Assembly: GCA_003525885.1 (NCBI GenBank)
Contig: DQIG01000131.1
Span: 1 to 8,733 of the forward strand
Direction of reading: 5' to 3'
Source: Stenotrophomonas sp.
GTDB lineage: Bacteria > Pseudomonadota > Gammaproteobacteria > Xanthomonadales > Xanthomonadaceae
DNA length: 8,733 bases
The translations under genes and the position numbers were made by a program. This document shows, in pieces, positions 5,996 through 8,733 of the stretch; position 1 is the first letter of the stretch; each line of letters begins with the position of its first letter. Under the pieces are notes generated by a model. That model searched no databases, had not been told where the DNA came from, and was given only the letters and a program-made list of their open reading frames with translations.

Positions 5996-7710
5996 TGCGT
6001 GGTGCGCTGTCTGTTGCTGTTTCCCTGGTACTGCTGGCCGGCCATGCGGCGGCTGCGCCGCGCCCGGACTATGTGGGCACCACTGAACCGTTCGCCAGTG
6101 ATGCGGTGTATTTCGTGGTCACCGACCGCTTCGTCAACGGCGATCCCTCCAACGATCATCGCGACCAGGGTGGCGCGCACCGCACCTTCGATATTCCGGT
6201 GCCATGCCCGGACAGGGTGGACGGTAACATCGGTTATCTCGGCGGCGATTTCCGCGGCGTGCTCGACAATGCTCAGTACATCCGCAACCTCGGCTTCGGT
6301 GCAGTGTGGATCACGCCGATCGTGGACAACCCGGACGAAGCCTTCACCGGCAGCAAGCCGATCAGCTGCACCAGCACACTGACCGACCGCGGCAAGACCG
6401 GCTACCACGGTTACTGGGGTATCAACTTCTACAAGCTCGATGAGCACCTGCCCAGCAAGGACCTGGACTTCGCCGGCCTGACCAAGGGCCTGCACGGCGC
6501 CGGCCTGAAGGTGGTGCTGGACATCGTGGGCAACCACGGTTCGCCGGCCTGGACCATGCCGACGCGGCAGCCGCAGTTCGGGCAGATCTTCGACAAGGAC
6601 GGAAAACTGATCGCCGACCACCAGAACCTGCCGCCGCAGAAACTGGATCCGAAGCACAACCCGCTGCACGCGTTCTACAACAACATCGGCCCGGTCGACA
6701 GCAAGGACGGCTCGATCTTCGACGGCAACCTGGCTGAGCTGTCCGACTTCAATCAGGACAATCCGGCGGTGATGGACTACCTGGTGGGTGCCTACCTGCA
6801 GTGGACCGCACAGGGCGTGGACGCGCTGCGCATCGACACCATCGGCTGGCTGCCGCACCCGTGGTGGCATGCCTTCGTCAAGCGCATTCGTGCCGAGCAC
6901 CCTGGCATGTTCATGTTCGGCGAAGCTTTTGACTACGATGCCGCGCGCATTGCCGAGCACACCTGGCCGGCCAACGCCAACGTCAGCGTGCTCGACTTCC
7001 CGTTGCGCGGCGCACTGGAACAGACCTTCGGCACTGCCGGTAAAGGCTTCGAGACCCTGGCCGGGCCGCTGCACCTGAGCGGTGGGCCGTATGCCAACCC
7101 GTACGAGCTGATGAGCTTCTACGACAACCACGACATGCCGCGCCTGCAGGCCAGCGACAATGGCTTCATCGACGCGCACAACTGGTTGTTCACCGCGCGC
7201 GGCATTCCGGTGGTCTACTACGGTTCGGAAACCGGCTTCATGCGCGGCCGCGCAGAACATGCCGGCAACCGCGCCTACTTCGGCCAGCCGCGCGTGGACG
7301 CTGCGCCGCAGAGCCCGATCTTCACGCCGCTGCAGCGCATCGCCAAGCTGCGTGAAGCGACCCCGGCACTGCAGCGTGGCCTGCAGGTGAACGAGCGGCT
7401 GCAAGGCGATGAGGCCGTGTTCTTCCGCGTACTGCAGCAGGGCGACGTGGCGCAGACCGCGCTGGTGCTGCTGAACAAGGGCGACAGAGCGAAGACCTTC
7501 ACCGTGGCGCGTTACGTGCAGGCGGGCCGCTGGCGCGATGCACTGGACGGCGGTTCGTTGCAGGTGGATGCCTCCCTGAAGGCTGAAGTGCCCGCGCACG
7601 GGGTGAAGGTCTACGTGCTGGATGCCGCCGTGCAGCAGCCGGCACTGCAGGCCGAGCTGGACAAGGCGATGGCCGACCAGAAGGCGCGGGACCAGCGTCT
7701 GGGACGTTGA
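5995..7710 (+). CDS. Secreted GH13 alpha-amylase family enzyme with CGTase-like catalytic domain
   Basis: A 571-aa periplasmic enzyme expected to cleave or transfer alpha-1,4-glucan chains. Residues 1-20 are a signal peptide ending in HAAA. The catalytic barrel shows VVTDRFVNGDPSN (41-53), region I LDIVGNH (D176, N180, H181), region II ALRID (R279, nucleophile D281), region III MFGE (acid/base E310) and region IV FYDNHD (D380). The N-terminal block and the stretch from region II through LDFPLRGALEQTFG follow cyclodextrin glucanotransferase (CGTase) sequences closely. The protein ends after a C-type beta domain (about 465-545) and a charged tail, lacking the D and E (CBM20) domains of about 680-aa CGTases. 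The Lys-His after the region II nucleophile in CGTases is Gly-Trp here (284-285), so cyclisation should not be assumed. Cys71 and Cys125 could form a disulfide. Start chosen from GGAGG (5983-5987), 7 nt upstream; the TGATG overlap implies coupling to the transporter. Last gene of the operon. Confidence 0.93.
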   Translation: MRGALSVAVSLVLLAGHAAAAPRPDYVGTTEPFASDAVYFVVTDRFVNGDPSNDHRDQGGAHRTFDIPVPCPDRVDGNIGYLGGDFRGVLDNAQYIRNLGFGAVWITPIVDNPDEAFTGSKPISCTSTLTDRGKTGYHGYWGINFYKLDEHLPSKDLDFAGLTKGLHGAGLKVVLDIVGNHGSPAWTMPTRQPQFGQIFDKDGKLIADHQNLPPQKLDPKHNPLHAFYNNIGPVDSKDGSIFDGNLAELSDFNQDNPAVMDYLVGAYLQWTAQGVDALRIDTIGWLPHPWWHAFVKRIRAEHPGMFMFGEAFDYDAARIAEHTWPANANVSVLDFPLRGALEQTFGTAGKGFETLAGPLHLSGGPYANPYELMSFYDNHDMPRLQASDNGFIDAHNWLFTARGIPVVYYGSETGFMRGRAEHAGNRAYFGQPRVDAAPQSPIFTPLQRIAKLREATPALQRGLQVNERLQGDEAVFFRVLQQGDVAQTALVLLNKGDRAKTFTVARYVQAGRWRDALDGGSLQVDASLKAEVPAHGVKVYVLDAAVQQPALQAELDKAMADQKARDQRLGR

Positions 7711-7717
7711 GGACGCC

Positions 7718-7739
7718 GCCGGGCATGGCCCGGCGCTAC
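7718..7739 (-). repeat. SMAG (GTAG-tagged) palindromic repeat
   Basis: A 7-bp perfect stem, GCCGGGC (7718-7724) and GCCCGGC (7728-7734), encloses ATG, with GCTAC at 7735-7739. This is a canonical element: read on the minus strand it starts GTAG. It lies 7 bp after the stop of the GH13 gene and may stabilise the 3' end of the operon mRNA. Confidence 0.85.
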
Positions 7740-7745
7740 CGCTCT

Positions 7746-7770
7746 GGTGGGTGCCAACCTTGGTTGGCAC
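7746..7770 (+). repeat. SMAG-like palindrome with degenerate tag
   Basis: A 9-bp perfect stem, GTGCCAACC (7751-7759) and GGTTGGCAC (7762-7770), encloses TT. The tag at its left is GGTGG rather than GTAG. It faces the copy at 7783-7803, so the two form an inverted pair with a 12-bp spacer. Confidence 0.75.
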
Positions 7771-7782
7771 GCTCTTCGAGCA

Positions 7783-7803
7783 GTCGAGCAAGCTCGACCC
7801 TAC
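7783..7803 (-). repeat. SMAG palindromic repeat next to the SseB-family gene
   Basis: A 7-bp perfect stem, GTCGAGC (7783-7789) and GCTCGAC (7792-7798), encloses AA, with CCTAC at 7799-7803. Its terminal TAC is shared with the -10-like hexamer TACAAT at 7801-7806. Confidence 0.85.
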
Positions 7804-7806
7804 AAT
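7801..7806 (+). promoter_or_regulatory. Possible -10 box of the SseB-family gene
   Basis: TACAAT matches 5 of 6 bases of the sigma-70 -10 consensus and lies 29 bp upstream of the ATG at 7836, giving an expected leader of roughly 20-25 nt. I see no convincing -35 at 16-18 bp spacing; that region is the arm of the SMAG hairpin. The hexamer overlaps the CTAC end of that repeat. Confidence 0.35.
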
Positions 7807-7835
7807 AGGCACCCCTCACGCCTCGCCGTATCGTC

Positions 7836-8222
7836 ATGACTGACCTCGCCCCGCAGACCCCGATCGAAACCCTGCTGAAGGCGGCGATGGAAGGGGCCGT
7901 GCCAATTCGCGCCTTCATGGAGGCCTTCGTCGCCTCCGAGGTGGTACTGCAGACCGGCAGCCTGGTGACCCCCGACGGCAGCGGTTTCGACCCGCTGCTG
8001 TTCGACAAGCAGGGCACGCTGCACGTGGCCGTGTTCACCGATCCGTCACGGGTGGGCATCTACAGCCAGCAGGCCGAACACCAGATCCGCTGGCTGATGC
8101 TGGACGTGCTGCGTTGCGTGCCGGGTGGCTATGGCGTGGTAATCAACCCGGGCACTTCGCTGGGCTTTGAGATTTCGCCCAGCGGCGTCGGCGAGATCCT
8201 GAAGGACTTCGCCCAGGGCTGA
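7836..8222 (+). CDS. SseB-family protein, single-domain
   Basis: A 128-aa soluble, probably cytoplasmic protein. FDPLLFDKQGTLHVAVFTDPSRV (about 51-73) is the typical beta-hairpin of SseB N-terminal domains, where a short strand precedes a [V/F]FTD segment, and the C-terminal GGYGVVINPGTSLGFEISPSGVGEIL (about 97-122) matches the end of the same domain. Enteric SseB proteins (serine-sensitivity enhancing; not the SPI-2 translocon SseB) are about twice as long, with two domains; this one has only the first. No enzymatic role is known and no catalytic motif is visible. The ATG at 7836 has no clear Shine-Dalgarno, but homology starts close to it and there is no better start. It is cut off from the sugar operon by three SMAG repeats, so probably a separate transcription unit. 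Confidence 0.8.
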   Translation: MTDLAPQTPIETLLKAAMEGAVPIRAFMEAFVASEVVLQTGSLVTPDGSGFDPLLFDKQGTLHVAVFTDPSRVGIYSQQAEHQIRWLMLDVLRCVPGGYGVVINPGTSLGFEISPSGVGEILKDFAQG

Positions 8223-8235
8223 GCGCCAGGCTTCT

Positions 8236-8257
8236 GTAGAGTTGAGCCATGCTCGAC
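8236..8257 (+). repeat. SMAG repeat, left member of inverted dimer
   Basis: GTAG (8236-8239) precedes a 7-bp stem, GTTGAGC (8241-8247) with GCTCGAC (8251-8257), around CAT; one pair is a T/G mismatch. Together with 8282-8303 it forms an inverted dimer with outer arms TTCTGTAG (8232-8239) and CTACAGAA (8300-8307). Confidence 0.85.
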
Positions 8258-8281
8258 TGCCTTTCGCGTATCGCTTGTGGA

Positions 8282-8303
8282 GTCGAGCCTGGCTCGACGC
8301 TAC
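8282..8303 (-). repeat. SMAG repeat, right member of inverted dimer
   Basis: A 7-bp perfect stem, GTCGAGC (8282-8288) and GCTCGAC (8292-8298), encloses CTG and is followed by GCTAC (8299-8303). A 24-bp spacer (8258-8281) separates it from its partner. The pair can fold as two small hairpins or one long one, and fills most of the gap between the SseB-family and membrane-protein genes. Confidence 0.88.
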
Positions 8304-8357
8304 AGAAAGCTTCCCTTCGGGCGCCGTACGTGATCCCCTTTGGACAACATCGGGATC

Positions 8358-8361
8358 GAGG
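8358..8361 (+). promoter_or_regulatory. Shine-Dalgarno site of the small membrane protein gene
   Basis: GAGG lies 7 nt before the ATG at 8369 and supports that start over the in-frame ATG at 8249, which falls in the loop of a SMAG hairpin. It directly abuts the 3' arm of a possible 6-bp hairpin, GATCCC (8332-8337) with GGGATC (8352-8357). Confidence 0.6.
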
Positions 8362-8368
8362 CTTTGCC

Positions 8369-8683
8369 ATGGAATTCAGCGGATTTGCTGCCGACGCACC
8401 TGCACGATCGCGCCATTCCCGCTCGGCCCTGATCTTCCTGATCGCGGCCATCGTCGCCGCGCTGGTGGCCATGCCGCTGCTGCGTGCGGTGGGCATGGTG
8501 CTGTGGCCGGTGTTTGTCATTGCCTGGCTGATCAACCTGGGCGCGGCCTGGCATCTGGCCCGGTGGGCGCGCCAGCAGGGCCGTTCGGCCTGGGCATTCG
8601 GATTGCCGGCAGTGCTCGGTACCGTCGCCTCGATCGTGGTCTATGTACTGCTGGCGTTGCTGGGGCCGAAGGCCGCGCGCTGA
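8369..8683 (+). CDS. Small three-helix inner-membrane protein of unknown function
   Basis: A 104-aa hydrophobic protein that I do not recognise. A short polar, basic N-terminus (1-18, with Arg13, His16 and Arg18) is followed by three predicted membrane helices at about 19-38, 41-61 and 76-98, with the loop WHLARWARQQGRS (61-73) carrying several basic residues. By the positive-inside rule this suggests a cytoplasmic N-terminus and, since the basic loop falls after helix 2, a cytoplasmic 62-75 loop, with the C-terminus outside. No cysteine, metal site or enzymatic motif is visible. The longer reading from 8249 would run through the SMAG dimer and is rejected. Codon bias fits the neighbours, so it is likely a real native gene. 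Nothing links it to the sugar operon. Confidence 0.7.
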   Translation: MEFSGFAADAPARSRHSRSALIFLIAAIVAALVAMPLLRAVGMVLWPVFVIAWLINLGAAWHLARWARQQGRSAWAFGLPAVLGTVASIVVYVLLALLGPKAAR

Positions 8684-8707
8684 GTCCGCGCGGCCCGTCC
8701 GGCCCAT

Positions 8708-8731
8708 GTGCCGAGCATGGCTCGGCACTAC
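8708..8731 (-). repeat. SMAG palindromic repeat at window end
   Basis: A 9-bp perfect stem, GTGCCGAGC (8708-8716) and GCTCGGCAC (8720-8728), encloses ATG, with the CTAC tag at 8728-8731. It lies 24 bp after the stop of the membrane protein gene. The sequence continues CAG to the edge, so a partner copy may follow outside the window. Confidence 0.88.
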
Positions 8732-8733
8732 AG

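Noticed and set aside
7718..7803. Three hairpins read as intrinsic terminators or a short CRISPR-like array
   Set aside because: The stems differ in sequence, have no equal spacers and no T-tracts follow them. The GTAG/CTAC tags fit SMAG repeats.
5767..7812. 681-codon open frame on the minus strand opposite the GH13 gene
   Set aside because: Shadow of the GH13 reading frame; it has no recognisable motif and runs through SMAG repeats.
8249..8368. Longer start for the small membrane protein
   Set aside because: The first 40 codons run through the SMAG dimer and have no homolog-like features; GAGG supports the ATG at 8369.

Overview
The window looks like chromosomal DNA of a Stenotrophomonas-type xanthomonad (S. 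maltophilia complex or a close relative). Two things support this. The composition is uniformly GC-rich with strong third-position bias. The gaps between genes hold short hairpins ending in GTAG/CTAC, which match the SMAG (REP-like) repeats described for S. maltophilia. I could not run a search, so the genus is an inference.

Layout. Positions 30-2075 (minus strand) encode a secreted GH97 alpha-glucosidase/glucoamylase of the SusB type. A 243-bp divergent intergenic region (2076-2318) carries a LacI-type palindrome centred on ATACGTAT and several degenerate SMAG-like hairpins. On the plus strand follows a tight three-gene operon. It holds a secreted six-hairpin glycosidase with a C-terminal beta-rich domain (2319-4511), an inner-membrane MFS/GPH sugar symporter with the RWGRRRP signature (4508-5995), and a secreted GH13 enzyme with a CGTase-like catalytic domain (5995-7710). 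The junctions overlap by 4 bp (ATGA) and 1 bp (TGATG), so the operon is probably translationally coupled. After a cluster of three SMAG repeats come two unrelated housekeeping-type genes: a one-domain SseB-family protein (7836-8222) and a small three-helix membrane protein (8369-8683). They are separated by an inverted SMAG dimer, and another SMAG closes the window.

How it works together (inference). This is a maltodextrin/starch-oligosaccharide utilisation locus. Three glycosidases with signal peptides would act in the periplasm, GH13 on internal alpha-1,4 bonds and GH97 (probably with the six-hairpin enzyme) on ends. The MFS symporter would carry glucose, maltose or short dextrins across the inner membrane. 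The TonB-dependent outer-membrane receptor and the LacI-family regulator usually found in such loci are not in the window and may lie just upstream of position 1. The single palindrome between the divergent units is the best candidate for shared control by that regulator.

I see no phage, insertion sequence, CRISPR array, tRNA/rRNA or defence system. The points most worth a second look are the operator candidate, the altered region II of the GH13 enzyme, the uncharacterised C-terminal domain of the six-hairpin enzyme, and the way SMAG ends coincide with -10-like hexamers.
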